Shown in pieces: positions 49,666 through 58,057 of a DNA stretch of 64,000 nt. The notes under the pieces were generated by a model, which saw only the letters and a list, made by a program, of their open reading frames with translations, was not told the DNA's origin and did not search any database. The DNA comes from Thermus hydrothermalis (lineage in GTDB: Bacteria > Deinococcota > Deinococci > Deinococcales > Thermaceae), in assembly GCF_022760925.1 (NCBI RefSeq), contig NZ_JAKTNT010000005.1, forward strand, positions 1-64,000, written 5' to 3'. Numbering within the stretch: the first letter of the stretch is position 1; each line of letters starts with the position of its first letter. Position numbers and translations under genes: made by a program.

Positions 49666-50423
49666 AGGGCCGTGGCCCCGCCGTCCACGGGCAGGACCAC
49701 CCCCGTGATGTAGTCCGAGGCTGGGCTGGCCAGGAAGAGCACCGCCCCCCCAAGCTCCCCGGGCTTTCCCGCCCGGCCCAGGGGCAAGGTGGCCTTGAGA
49801 AGGGGCTCGGCCCGGGGCAAGACCTTTTCCGTCATGCGCGTGGGGAAAAACCCGGGGGCCAGGGCGTTCACCCGGATGCCCCACCGCCCCCACTTCACCG
49901 CCAGGTCCCGGGTGAGGGCCACAAGCCCTCCCTTGGAGGCGGAGTAGCCCACGGCGTCCAAGACCTCGGGGTACTCCCCCTTAAGCCCGGCCACGGAGGC
50001 GATGTGGACGATCTTGCCGTAGCCCCTCTCCTTCATGCGCTTGGCGGCGGCCCGGCTCGCCAGAAAGGCCCCCACCAGGTTCACCTCCAGGACCTCCCGC
50101 ACCTTCTCCACGGGCATCTCCAGGGAAGGCGCCCCCCAGCTGATACCGGCGGCGTTCACCAGGATGGTGAGGGGGCCAAGCTCCCCTTCCACCTGGTCGC
50201 AGATCGCCTCTAGGCGGGCCTCGTCCCGCACGTCCCCCTCCAGGTAGAGGGCGTCCTCCCCGAGATGCTTGCGGGCCTCCTCAAAAAAGCTCGCCCGCCG
50301 GGCCATCACCGCCACCTTAGCCCCCGCTTCCTTAAGGGCCAGGGCCGCCTCGAGGCCAAGCCCCCTAGAACCCCCCGTGACCAAAGCCGCCTTGCCATCC
50401 AGTCGGAACTTCTCCAGGAACAT
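49662..50423 (-). CDS. Short-chain dehydrogenase/reductase (FabG-like)
   Basis: Predicts 253 residues of the classical SDR family: TGGSRGLGLE at 16-25, NAAGISWG near 89, catalytic Ser in IASVAG and YSASKGG (Tyr/Lys). The C-terminal ITGVVLPVDGG is FabG-like. It is the last gene of a beta-oxidation operon and overlaps the acyl-CoA synthetase stop by one base. It probably acts on a 3-hydroxyacyl or related alcohol substrate. Its stop overlaps the recombinase stop by three bases in the convergent orientation. Confidence 0.87.
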   Translation of the reverse strand: MFLEKFRLDGKAALVTGGSRGLGLEAALALKEAGAKVAVMARRASFFEEARKHLGEDALYLEGDVRDEARLEAICDQVEGELGPLTILVNAAGISWGAPSLEMPVEKVREVLEVNLVGAFLASRAAAKRMKERGYGKIVHIASVAGLKGEYPEVLDAVGYSASKGGLVALTRDLAVKWGRWGIRVNALAPGFFPTRMTEKVLPRAEPLLKATLPLGRAGKPGELGGAVLFLASPASDYITGVVLPVDGGATAL

Positions 50424-52027
50424 CAGGCACCCCCGTAGTAGCCCTTGTACCGTTCCCTAAGCGCCCGCTTCAGGAACTTCCCGGCGCTCGTGCGCGGGAT
50501 CTCCTCCACGAAGACGTAGGCGTCGGGGAGTTGCCACTTGGCAAAGCCCGCCTGGAGGAGGTGGGCGTTGAGCTCCTCCGGGCTTGGGGCCTCCCCCCGC
50601 GGCACCACCACCGCCAGGGGCCTTTCCTGCCATTTGGGATGGGGAATGGCCACCACCGCCGCCTCCTTCACCTTGGGGTGGCCCATGAGGGCGTTTTCCA
50701 GGTCCACGCTGGAGATCCACTCCCCACCCGACTTGATGAGGTCCTTGAGCCGGTCCTTGATCTCCACGTAGCCCTCCTCGTCCCACACGGCCATGTCCCC
50801 CGTGCGGAACCACCCGTCCGGGGTGAGGGCCCTCTGGCTCGCCTCCTCGTTTTGGTAGTAGCCCCGGGTGATCCAGGGGCCCTTGAGCTGGATCTCCCCC
50901 ATGTGCTTCCCGTCCTGCGGCACGGGGCGGCCCTCCTCGTCCGCCACCCGGAGGCGCACCAGGGGGATGGGAAGGCCGGTCTTGGCCTTGAGGGTGAGCT
51001 TCTCCTCCTCGGGGAGGCCTTCCAGGTGGCTCTTGATGAAGTTCTGCACCACCACCGGGGAGGTTTCCGTGAGGCCGTAGCCCTGGCGCACCTCTATCCC
51101 CATCCGCTCAAAGCGGGCGATGAGGCTCCTGGGGGCGGCGCTTCCCCCCACCACCAGGCGCCTTAGGGTCTTCAGGCGGTGGCCGGTAGTCTCCAGGTGG
51201 TCCGCCAGGGCGAGCCAGACCGTGGGCACCCCGGCGGTGAAGGTGACCCCTTCCCCGTCAAAGAGCTCCACCAGGGAGGCGGGGTCTAGCCTGGGCCCGG
51301 GCAGGACCTGCTTGGCCCCCACCAGGGTGGCGGCGTAAGGGAGGCACCAGGCGTTCACGTGGAACATGGGCACCACGGGGAGGACCACGTCCTTTTCCGA
51401 TAGGGCCGTGCCGTCAAAGAGGCTTGCCGCCAAGGAGTGGAGGACCAGGGCCCGGTGGCTATACACCACCCCCTTGGGCAACCCCGTGGTCCCCGTGGTG
51501 TAGGCCATGCCGCAGGCGGCCCTTTCGGGCACCCGGTGGGGCTCCGCCTCCTCGCCCAGGACCGCCTCGTAGGCCAGGTACCCCTCGGGGGCCTTCTCGT
51601 CCATGACCACGAAGTGCTCCACGGTCCTGAGCTCCGGGCGCAGGGCCTCCACCAAGGGGAGGAGGTTCGGGTCAAAGAGGAGGACCTTGTCCTCGGCGTG
51701 GTTCAGGATGTAGGCGATCTCCTTGGGGCTTAGGCGGGGGTTGGCGGTGTGGAGCACGGCCCCCATGCCGGGCACGGCGAAGTAGGCCTCGAGGTGGCGG
51801 AAGTGGTTGAAGCCCAAGGTGGCCACCCGGTCCCCCTCCCCTACCCCAAGCGCCCTAAGCCCCCCCATGAGCCGCTTCGCCCGCCGGTAGACCTCGGCGT
51901 AGGTGGTGCGGTGGACCTCCCCGGTGTGGAGGCGGGAAACCACCTCCTTTTTCCCAAAAAGCGCCGCCGCCCTTTCCAGGAAGTCCCAAAGGTTGAGCTC
52001 CTCGTCCATCATGGTGCTCGGGAACAT
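50423..52027 (-). CDS. Long-chain fatty acyl-CoA synthetase
   Basis: Predicts 534 residues and looks orthologous to the structurally characterised Thermus thermophilus long-chain acyl-CoA synthetase, from the [20 protein letters not shown] opening onwards. AMP-forming motifs: P-loop [11 protein letters not shown] near 187, [10 protein letters not shown] near 323, the hinge [16 protein letters not shown] near 431 and the C-terminal Lys in TSAGKFLKR. It activates fatty acids at the cytoplasmic membrane. A local -10 box TATACT at 52053-52058 suggests that it also has its own promoter. Confidence 0.94.
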   Translation of the reverse strand: MFPSTMMDEELNLWDFLERAAALFGKKEVVSRLHTGEVHRTTYAEVYRRAKRLMGGLRALGVGEGDRVATLGFNHFRHLEAYFAVPGMGAVLHTANPRLSPKEIAYILNHAEDKVLLFDPNLLPLVEALRPELRTVEHFVVMDEKAPEGYLAYEAVLGEEAEPHRVPERAACGMAYTTGTTGLPKGVVYSHRALVLHSLAASLFDGTALSEKDVVLPVVPMFHVNAWCLPYAATLVGAKQVLPGPRLDPASLVELFDGEGVTFTAGVPTVWLALADHLETTGHRLKTLRRLVVGGSAAPRSLIARFERMGIEVRQGYGLTETSPVVVQNFIKSHLEGLPEEEKLTLKAKTGLPIPLVRLRVADEEGRPVPQDGKHMGEIQLKGPWITRGYYQNEEASQRALTPDGWFRTGDMAVWDEEGYVEIKDRLKDLIKSGGEWISSVDLENALMGHPKVKEAAVVAIPHPKWQERPLAVVVPRGEAPSPEELNAHLLQAGFAKWQLPDAYVFVEEIPRTSAGKFLKRALRERYKGYYGGA

Positions 52028-52052
52028 GGCTATCCCCCTTTCGTTTAGACCC

Positions 52053-52058
52053 AGTATA
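52053..52058 (-). promoter_or_regulatory. -10 box upstream of the acyl-CoA synthetase
   Basis: TATACT on the minus strand lies 26 bases before the synthetase start, between it and the thioesterase stop. The associated -35 would lie inside the thioesterase gene and is weak. The leader carries the ribosome binding site AAAGGGGGAT. Confidence 0.4.
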
Positions 52059-52061
52059 ACC

Positions 52062-52415
52062 CTAGCCCACCCGGTAGAAGACCCCCTTGGCGAAGGCCAC
52101 CCGCTTCCCCTCCAAAAGCACCTCCCCGGCGGCGTGGAGAAGGTGCCGGCCGGGGTGGATTACCCACCCCCGGGCGACGAGCACCCCTTCCCGCACGGGG
52201 CGGAGGTAGCTTACGGAAAGCTCCGCCGTGACCACCTTAACCCCCAGGCTTTCCACCGCCTGGCCTAGGGCGCTATCCAAAAGGGCGGCGAGGATGCCGC
52301 CGTGAACCAAGCCTTGGCCCTGCAAGAACTCTTCCCGCACCCGTAGGCGAAGCTCCGCCTCGCCCGCTTCCTTCCGCAGGACCTCCGCCTGGAAAAAGCG
52401 GGCAAAGGGGCTCAA
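52062..52415 (-). CDS. Hotdog thioesterase (PaaI-like)
   Basis: Predicts 117 residues from a TTG that overlaps the MaoC stop (TTGA). The hotdog core with GQGLVHGGILAALLDSALGQ (around residues 32-51) carries the HGG motif and catalytic Asp. It belongs to the same superfamily as the paaI gene at 12852 but differs in sequence throughout. In this fatty-acid operon it probably hydrolyses stalled acyl-CoA intermediates. Confidence 0.82.
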   Translation of the reverse strand: MSPFARFFQAEVLRKEAGEAELRLRVREEFLQGQGLVHGGILAALLDSALGQAVESLGVKVVTAELSVSYLRPVREGVLVARGWVIHPGRHLLHAAGEVLLEGKRVAFAKGVFYRVG

Positions 52416-52858
52416 GCGGGCCTCCGCCGCACCATGGTCACGAACTCGCCCTCCTGCACCACCTCGTTCCGCTGGTTGTAGACCCGCACCCGTTGCACCA
52501 GGATGCCCCGGTCGGGCTTGGAGGTTTCCCGCTTCTCCAGGATTTCGCTTTCCCCCCGCACCGTGTCCCCGATGAAGACGGGCTTCAGGAAGCGGTAGTT
52601 CCGGATCTCCAGCCAGGCGATGATGGTCCCCTCAAAGTGGCCCGCCCGCTGGCGAAGCCCCGTGAGCATGGAAAGCACCAGAAGCCCGTGGGCGATGCGC
52701 TGGCCAAAGGGGGTTTCCTTGGCGAACTCCGCGTCGGTGTGGATGGGATTATAGTCGCCGGAAACCCCGGCAAAGTTCACCACGTCCGCCTCCGTCACCG
52801 TGCGGGCTGGGGTGGAAAACCTTTGGCCGACCTCAAAGTCCTCAAAGTACATGGGCAT
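52412..52858 (-). CDS. MaoC-family (R)-specific enoyl-CoA hydratase
   Basis: Predicts 148 residues from ATG 52858 after AAAGGAGGTGAGG. The hydratase-2 motif is complete: Asp and His in FAGVSGDYNPIHTDAEFAK (residues 29-47) and the RIAHGLLVLSM segment after it. It hydrates a trans-2-enoyl-CoA in the beta-oxidation operon. It lies five bases after the upstream SDR gene. Confidence 0.9.
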   Translation of the reverse strand: MPMYFEDFEVGQRFSTPARTVTEADVVNFAGVSGDYNPIHTDAEFAKETPFGQRIAHGLLVLSMLTGLRQRAGHFEGTIIAWLEIRNYRFLKPVFIGDTVRGESEILEKRETSKPDRGILVQRVRVYNQRNEVVQEGEFVTMVRRRPA

Positions 52859-52863
52859 CCTCC

Positions 52864-53625
52864 TCACCTCCTTTGCGCCAACGGGGCGTAAGCCCCGGGG
52901 CCCACGATGGAGCGGCCTCCGTCCACGTAAATCGCCTGGCCGGTAAGGTAGCTCGCCTCCTCGGAGAGGAGAAAGAGGGCTGCGCGGGCCACCTCCTCGG
53001 GATGGCCCGCCCGCCCAAGGGGAGTGGCCTCCACCTCCCTCCGCCAGGCCCACTCGGGAAGCCCCGCGGTCATCCGGGTGGCGATGAGCCCGGGGAGCAG
53101 GACGTTCACCCGGATCCCCTTCCGGGCAAGCTCCAAGGCCAAGGTGCGGGCAAGGCCCACCACGGCCATCTTGCTGGCAGCGTAGTGGGCAAGGCCCAAG
53201 GCACCCAAAGCGGCCACGGAGCTTGTGAGGACAAGGCTTCCCCCTTCCATGACCTCCCCTGCCTTCCGGGCTACCAGGAAGCTCCCCGTAAGGTTCACCC
53301 GGAGCACCCGCTCCCACTCCCCTAGGGGGAGCTTCCAGGAGAGGGCGCTATCGGCTATCCCCGCAAAGTGCGCCACCCCGTGGAGCACCCCAAATTCCTC
53401 CAAGGCCTCCCGGAAGGCCTCCTCCACGCCTTCCGGGGTACTCACGTCCGCCACCACGGCCACCGCCTCTGCTTCCAGGGGGGCCACGGCCTCTGCCAGG
53501 GCTCCCTCCTCCACGTCCACTGCCAGGAGCCTTGCTCCCTCCCGGGCAAATAGGTCAAGGGCCGCTCGACCGATGCCGTGGGCAGCTCCGGTCACGTGGA
53601 TGGTCTTTCCTGAAAGCCTTCCCAT
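52864..53625 (-). CDS. Short-chain dehydrogenase/reductase
   Basis: Predicts 253 residues from ATG 53625, which overlaps the beta-lactamase-family stop by one base. SDR motifs: TGAAHGIGRA at 11-20, AHFAGIAD near 83 (NAG-like, with FAG), catalytic Ser in LTSSVAAL and YAASK. The end, YLTGQAIYVDGG, is FabG-like. Together with the acyl-CoA dehydrogenase and MaoC hydratase it probably provides the 3-hydroxyacyl-CoA dehydrogenase step. A longer upstream frame antisense to the previous gene is not coding. Confidence 0.87.
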   Translation of the reverse strand: MGRLSGKTIHVTGAAHGIGRAALDLFAREGARLLAVDVEEGALAEAVAPLEAEAVAVVADVSTPEGVEEAFREALEEFGVLHGVAHFAGIADSALSWKLPLGEWERVLRVNLTGSFLVARKAGEVMEGGSLVLTSSVAALGALGLAHYAASKMAVVGLARTLALELARKGIRVNVLLPGLIATRMTAGLPEWAWRREVEATPLGRAGHPEEVARAALFLLSEEASYLTGQAIYVDGGRSIVGPGAYAPLAQRR

Positions 53626-54881
53626 CAGCGCAGGCTGGCGTAGACGGCGTTTCGGAAAAGCCCAGCGTAGTAGGTGCGGCCTCCGGGGTTTTGCATCATG
53701 AAAACGCCGATGAGGCGTTCCCTCGGGTCCACGAAGAAGTAGGTGCCGAAAAGCCCCGCCCAGAAGTAGTCCCCCTTGGAGCCGGGCAGGGGGCTTCCCC
53801 CGTCCTCGAGGCGCACCGCCACCCCAAGGCCGAAGCCGTACCCGAAGCCCGGAAGGTAAGGAGCCCCCCGCTCCAGGGAGCGGAGGTAGAGGGGACCCAG
53901 GTGGTCCTGGGTGAGGAGCTCCACCCCCTTGCGGGAGAGGATACGGCGCCCTTCCAGCTCCCCACCGTTTAGGAGAGCCTGCAGGAAGCGGTAGTAGTCC
54001 TGGGCGGTGGCCACCGCGCCTGCTCCTCCCGAGTAACGCCTGGGGGCGTCCCGCACGTTGAGGGGAGGCGGGGTGGGGGTTCTCGTGAAGGGATCCTCTC
54101 CAAAGGGTTCGGCGATCCGGCCCCACTTCTCCCGGGGCACCTGGAAGCCGGTATCCGCCATGCCCAAGGGCCGGAAGATGCGCTCCTCCATGAGCGCGCC
54201 GAGGCTTTGGCCCGTGACCCGCTCCAGGAGGTGGCCAAGGAGGTCCGTGGAGTTGCCGTACTCCCAAAGGGTGCCGGGCTGGACCTGGAGGGGGAGGCGG
54301 GACAGCTTGGCCAGAAACTCCTCCCGCGTCTGGTCTAGGGCATCCGCGTTCACCTTGCGGTACTCCTGCTTCACCAAGGAGTCAAAGAAGATGCCGTAGG
54401 TGATGCCCGAGGTATGGCGCAGGAGATCGTACAGGGTGATGGGCCTTTGGGCCGGCACGAGCTCCAGGACAGGCTTGCCATCCGGGCCCACCCGCTCCAC
54501 CCCCACCCGCACCTCCCGGAACTCGGGGAGGTAAAGGGCGATGGGATCCGTAAGGAAAAGGCGCCCCTCCTCCACGAGCTGAAGGGCGAGGACCGAGGTC
54601 AGGGGCTTGGTCATGGAGTAGATGCGGAAGATGGCCTCCTTGGCCATGGGGGTCCGGGCCTTGGGGTCCAGGTAACCCACCGCTTCGTGGAAGACCACCT
54701 GGCCGTGGCGCGCCACCAGCACCACCGCGCCGGGAAGCCGACCCTGGGCCACCTCCGCCTCGAGGCGGGCCTTGAAGGCCTGGAGAACCCCGAGGTCCAC
54801 CCCTTCCCGTACCTGGGCCAAGGCGAGGCCCAGGAGGGCTACGCTTAAGAAAACCAACCGCCACAGCCGCATACCGCTCAC
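53625..54881 (-). CDS. Exported beta-lactamase-fold serine hydrolase
   Basis: Predicts 418 residues from a GTG overlapping the acyl-CoA dehydrogenase stop (an ATG three codons later at 54872 is an alternative). The leader MRLWRLVFLSVALLGLALAQ is a signal peptide. Class C beta-lactamase/esterase motifs are the SXXK in YSMTKPLTS, YGNSTD (YXN), and HXG-like regions near the end. Members include EstB-type esterases and D-amino peptidases. An esterase releasing an acid for the surrounding beta-oxidation operon is the simplest idea. True drug hydrolysis is unlikely. Confidence 0.85.
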   Translation of the reverse strand: MSGMRLWRLVFLSVALLGLALAQVREGVDLGVLQAFKARLEAEVAQGRLPGAVVLVARHGQVVFHEAVGYLDPKARTPMAKEAIFRIYSMTKPLTSVLALQLVEEGRLFLTDPIALYLPEFREVRVGVERVGPDGKPVLELVPAQRPITLYDLLRHTSGITYGIFFDSLVKQEYRKVNADALDQTREEFLAKLSRLPLQVQPGTLWEYGNSTDLLGHLLERVTGQSLGALMEERIFRPLGMADTGFQVPREKWGRIAEPFGEDPFTRTPTPPPLNVRDAPRRYSGGAGAVATAQDYYRFLQALLNGGELEGRRILSRKGVELLTQDHLGPLYLRSLERGAPYLPGFGYGFGLGVAVRLEDGGSPLPGSKGDYFWAGLFGTYFFVDPRERLIGVFMMQNPGGRTYYAGLFRNAVYASLR

Positions 54882-56023
54882 CCCCGCACATCAAAAGCCT
54901 TTATTCCCGTGAGGTGCGCCCCGATGATGAGCTTTTGCACCTCGCTCGTCCCCTCGTAAAGGGTCAGGATGCGGGCGTCCCGGTAGAGCCGCGCCACCTC
55001 GTACTCCTCAAAGAAGCCGTAGCCGCCGTGCACCTGGATGGCCCGGTAGGCCACCCGGTTGGCGGCCTCAGAGGCGTAGAGCTTGGCGAGGCTCGCCTCC
55101 AGGGTGTAGGGCTCCCCCTTGACTTTTTTCCAGGCCGCCTGGTAGGCGAGGAGCCTCGAGGCCTCCAGGTCCAGCTTCATCTCCGCCAGGTGCTCCTGGA
55201 CCAGTTGGAAGCTGGCGATGGGCCGGCCGAACTGCCGCCTCTCCTTCACGTAGCTCAGGGAAAGCTCCAGCGCCCGCCGCATGAGCCCCACCGCCCCCGC
55301 CGCTAAGGAGATGCGGCCCGTGTCCAGGGTGGAAAGGGCTATCTTAAAGCCCTCGCCTTCCTGGCCCAAGATCCGCTCCTTGGGCACCCGGACCCCGTCC
55401 AGGAAGACCACCCCCGTGTCCGCCGCCCTAAGGCCGAGCTTTCCCTTAAGGGGGCTCGTGCGCACCCCGTCCTGCCGCTCCACCAGGAAGCAGGTGATGC
55501 CCTTCGCCCCCCTCTCGGGGTCCGTCTTGGCGAAGATGAGGAAGACCTCCGCCACGTTGCCGTGGGAGATGAAGGTCTTCTGGCCCTCCAAAACGTAGTG
55601 GTCGCCGTCCCGGTAGGCCCGGGTGCGGAGGCTTGCGGCGTCGGAGCCGGCCTCGGGCTCGGTGAGGCCAAAGGCCCCGAGGACCTCTCCCCGGGCGAGG
55701 AGGGGCACGTACCGCTCCTTTTGGTCCTTCGTCCCGTAGGTAAGGAGCGGGGTCAAGACCAGGCTTTGCTGCACGGAGAGGATGGAGCGCAAGGAGGCGT
55801 AGCCTCCCATCTCCTCCAAAAGGGCGAGGTAGGCGAAGAAGTCCAGCCCTGCCCCGCCCAGCTCCTCGGGGACGAAAACCCCCAGGAAGCCCAGCTCCCC
55901 CATGCGCCGCACCAGGGGCCAGGGGAAGGCCTCCTTCTCCTCGTACTCCTTCAACGCCGGGGCCGCCTCCTCCAGGAAGCGGCGGGCCAAGGCCCTAAGC
56001 TCCTTGTGCTCGGGTATCTCCAT
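54878..56023 (-). CDS. Acyl-CoA dehydrogenase
   Basis: Predicts 381 residues of the FAD-dependent acyl-CoA dehydrogenase family: GAFGLTEPEAGSD near 117, the FAD-contacting FISHGNVAEVFLIFAKT near 151, and C-terminal QVHGGYGFFEEYEVARLYRD near 339. The catalytic base Glu is in TLYEGTSE. It introduces the 2,3-double bond in the first oxidation step. It overlaps the TetR gene by 29 bases, so it is translated as part of a TetR-led operon. Confidence 0.93.
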   Translation of the reverse strand: MEIPEHKELRALARRFLEEAAPALKEYEEKEAFPWPLVRRMGELGFLGVFVPEELGGAGLDFFAYLALLEEMGGYASLRSILSVQQSLVLTPLLTYGTKDQKERYVPLLARGEVLGAFGLTEPEAGSDAASLRTRAYRDGDHYVLEGQKTFISHGNVAEVFLIFAKTDPERGAKGITCFLVERQDGVRTSPLKGKLGLRAADTGVVFLDGVRVPKERILGQEGEGFKIALSTLDTGRISLAAGAVGLMRRALELSLSYVKERRQFGRPIASFQLVQEHLAEMKLDLEASRLLAYQAAWKKVKGEPYTLEASLAKLYASEAANRVAYRAIQVHGGYGFFEEYEVARLYRDARILTLYEGTSEVQKLIIGAHLTGIKAFDVRG

Positions 56024-56585
56024 CCTTCAACCCCCTCAGGATCAGGTCGTGGTAGGCCTGGGCCACCTCCACCGCCCGCATGGGCCCTCCAGGGCGGAAC
56101 CAGCGGATCATCCAGTTGAGGAGGGAAAGCACCGCCCGGCCCGCCAGGGCCACGTCCACCGGCCGGAAGACCCCCGCCGCTATCCCCCGCTGGAGGATGG
56201 CCCTGAGGTTCGCCTCGTGCCGGTCCCTAAGCCGGTTGGTGAGGGCCCGGTTTTCCGGGGAGAGGCTTTTTATGCCCTGGAGCATGGTGACGAAGAAGGG
56301 GTAGTTCTCCTCAAAGAAGCGGGCGTGGGCCTCCATAAAGCGGAGGAGGGCCTCTTCCGGGTCCGGGTGGGCCGAGGCCTCCTCCCCCGCCCGCACCAGG
56401 CCCTCGAGGGCCTGGAGGCTTATCGCCAAGAGGATCTCCTCCTTGCTCCGGAAGTGGTGGTAGAGGGCCGCCTTGGAAAGCCCTAGGGCTTGGGCCACGT
56501 CCTGGACGCTCGTGGCCTCGTAGCCCTTCTCCGTGAAGAGCTTGGCGGCCTCCTGGAGGATGCGGTCTTTCGTGGTGGTCACCAT
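55995..56585 (-). CDS. TetR-family regulator of the acyl-CoA operon
   Basis: Predicts 196 residues. The N-terminal helix-turn-helix (SVQDVAQALGLSKAALYHHF at 26-45) is canonical and the remaining helices form the ligand domain. It leads an eight-gene minus-strand operon for fatty-acyl-CoA degradation, so an acyl-CoA ligand is expected, as for FadR-type TetR proteins of Thermus. Palindromes ACCGACCGGTCGGT directly upstream and ACCAACCGGTCGGT on the divergent promoter are its likely targets. Confidence 0.9.
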   Translation of the reverse strand: MVTTTKDRILQEAAKLFTEKGYEATSVQDVAQALGLSKAALYHHFRSKEEILLAISLQALEGLVRAGEEASAHPDPEEALLRFMEAHARFFEENYPFFVTMLQGIKSLSPENRALTNRLRDRHEANLRAILQRGIAAGVFRPVDVALAGRAVLSLLNWMIRWFRPGGPMRAVEVAQAYHDLILRGLKDGDTRAQGA

Positions 56586-56590
56586 GGCTC

Positions 56591-56604
56591 ACCGACCGGT
56601 CGGT
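56591..56604. promoter_or_regulatory. Operator next to the tetR start
   Basis: ACCGACCGGTCGGT is a perfect 14-bp palindrome beginning 6 bases upstream of the tetR start codon and covering its predicted transcription start. Confidence 0.75.
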
Positions 56605-56611
56605 AAGTTCC

Positions 56612-56641
56612 ACGATAGTCCCCTCCCCACGCTCCTGTCAA
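56612..56641 (-). promoter_or_regulatory. Promoter of the tetR-beta-oxidation operon
   Basis: Minus strand: -35 TTGACA (56636-56641), 18-base spacer, -10 TATCGT (56612-56617). Its -35 box and that of the divergent promoter form the inverted repeat TGTCAAG/CTTGACA around a 7-base centre. Confidence 0.6.
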
Positions 56642-56650
56642 GCCCCGGCC

Positions 56651-56680
56651 TTGACAAGGGCCAGGCTAAGCCATTAACAT
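56651..56680 (+). promoter_or_regulatory. Promoter of the third Liv importer operon
   Basis: -35 TTGACA (56651-56656), 18-base spacer, -10 TAACAT (56675-56680). The predicted start falls in the operator at 56685-56698. Confidence 0.65.
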
Positions 56681-56684
56681 GGTA

Positions 56685-56698
56685 ACCAACCGGTCGGT
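56685..56698. promoter_or_regulatory. TetR operator on the divergent promoter
   Basis: ACCAACCGGTCGGT differs from the operator at 56591 by one base and lies four bases after the -10 box. Both promoters of the divergent pair should therefore respond to the same TetR protein. Confidence 0.72.
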
Positions 56699-56761
56699 AA
56701 ATACGGGCGCGTCTTGGTTTTAGGGTATGGGCGCGCTCCACCGGTAGGAGGGAGGACGCTG

Positions 56762-58057
56762 ATGCGGCGTACCTGGGCCAAAGCAAGCCTACTGGCGCTT
56801 CTTGCCTTGGGAGGGTCCGCCTTTGCTCAGGTTATTCGCGTGGGCGTGGTGGGACCCATGGCCTTCGTCCAGGGAGAGCACACGTGGTATGGAGCTACCC
56901 TGGCGGCGGAGGAGATCAACCGGGAGGGCGGAGTGGTGGTGGGCGGCCGGCCGTTCCGAATTGAGCTCGTTCGCGTGGACACCAACGAGATCACGAGCGT
57001 GACGGACGCCGCCACCGCTGTGGAGCGGGCCATCACGGCCCAAAGGGTGGATTTCCTCATCGGGGGCTTCCGCAGCGAGGCCGTCCTGGCCATGAGCGAG
57101 GTGGCGGCAGATTACAAGAAGCCCTTTATCATCACGGGTGCTGCCCTGGACGGCATTCTTGCTGGCCGGGTGGACCGCAACTACGAACGATTCAAGTACC
57201 TCTTCCGCGTGAGCCCGAACAAGTCCAGCGACCTGGCGCGCACTTCCCTGCTCCTCCTGGGGGAGGTGGTGCAGGCGGTGCGCCAGCAGCTCAACCTGTC
57301 CAGGCCCAAGGTGGCCATCCTAGCCGAGCGGGCCGCATGGGCCGATCCCTTGGTAGAAACGGCAAGCCGCCTCATCGCCGCGCCGCCGCCCCAAGGGTAT
57401 GGGGCCGAGGTGGTGGGGGTCTGGCGGCCCTCGGCCACGGCCACGGACGTGACCCCTGAGCTCACCGCGATCCAACGGGCCCAGGCCCAGGTGATCTACA
57501 CCGTCCTCTCCGGACCCGTAGGAGTGCCCTTCGGCCGGGACTGGGGCCGGCTCAAGATTCCCGCTGCGCCCGTAGGGATCAACGTGGAGGCTCAGCAGGA
57601 AACCTGGCTCCAGGCCACGGACGGGCTTGGGGTCTATGTGGCCACCCTTAACACCTTGGCCCCGGGCGTGGCCATCACGCCCAAGACCCTACCCTTTATC
57701 AGCAATTTCCAGAGCCGATTCAAGCGTTTCCCCATCTACACGGCTAGCGGGGCCTACGTGGCCCTCCACATCTTGAAGGAGGCCATTCTCCGGGCAGGGA
57801 GCCTGGAGGCCGATGCGGTGGTGAAGGCCCTCGAGGCCACGGACTACGTGGGTCCTTCGGGCAGGATCGTCTTTGACAAGGTCCACGACGTCACGTGGGG
57901 CCCTGGGTACACCACGGGCCTTGGAGTCCAGTGGGTGGGCAGCCGGATGCAGGCCTTCTGGCCCCGGGCTTGGCGCGTGGGGGACCGGGTGGTGGGGTAT
58001 GCGGGCGTGCGGCCCTACCAACTTCCCCCCTGGGTGGTGGAGGCCTGGAGGCGGTAG
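56762..58057 (+). CDS. ABC transporter substrate-binding protein, third importer
   Basis: Predicts 431 residues from ATG 56762 after AGGAGGGAGG. The signal peptide is MRRTWAKASLLALLALGGSAFAQ. The mature part has the type 1 periplasmic binding fold (IRVGVVGPMAFVQGEHTW, then EINREGGVVVGG). It is followed by permease, permease, CoA ligase and two ATPases, under a promoter shared in control with the beta-oxidation operon. I infer uptake of a carboxylic acid that is then activated to its CoA ester. Confidence 0.87.
   Translation: MRRTWAKASLLALLALGGSAFAQVIRVGVVGPMAFVQGEHTWYGATLAAEEINREGGVVVGGRPFRIELVRVDTNEITSVTDAATAVERAITAQRVDFLIGGFRSEAVLAMSEVAADYKKPFIITGAALDGILAGRVDRNYERFKYLFRVSPNKSSDLARTSLLLLGEVVQAVRQQLNLSRPKVAILAERAAWADPLVETASRLIAAPPPQGYGAEVVGVWRPSATATDVTPELTAIQRAQAQVIYTVLSGPVGVPFGRDWGRLKIPAAPVGINVEAQQETWLQATDGLGVYVATLNTLAPGVAITPKTLPFISNFQSRFKRFPIYTASGAYVALHILKEAILRAGSLEADAVVKALEATDYVGPSGRIVFDKVHDVTWGPGYTTGLGVQWVGSRMQAFWPRAWRVGDRVVGYAGVRPYQLPPWVVEAWRR

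Noticed and set aside
53625..54881. Class C beta-lactamase resistance gene
   Set aside because: Only the general fold motifs are present; coupling to acyl-CoA genes and esterase-like sequence make resistance unlikely.
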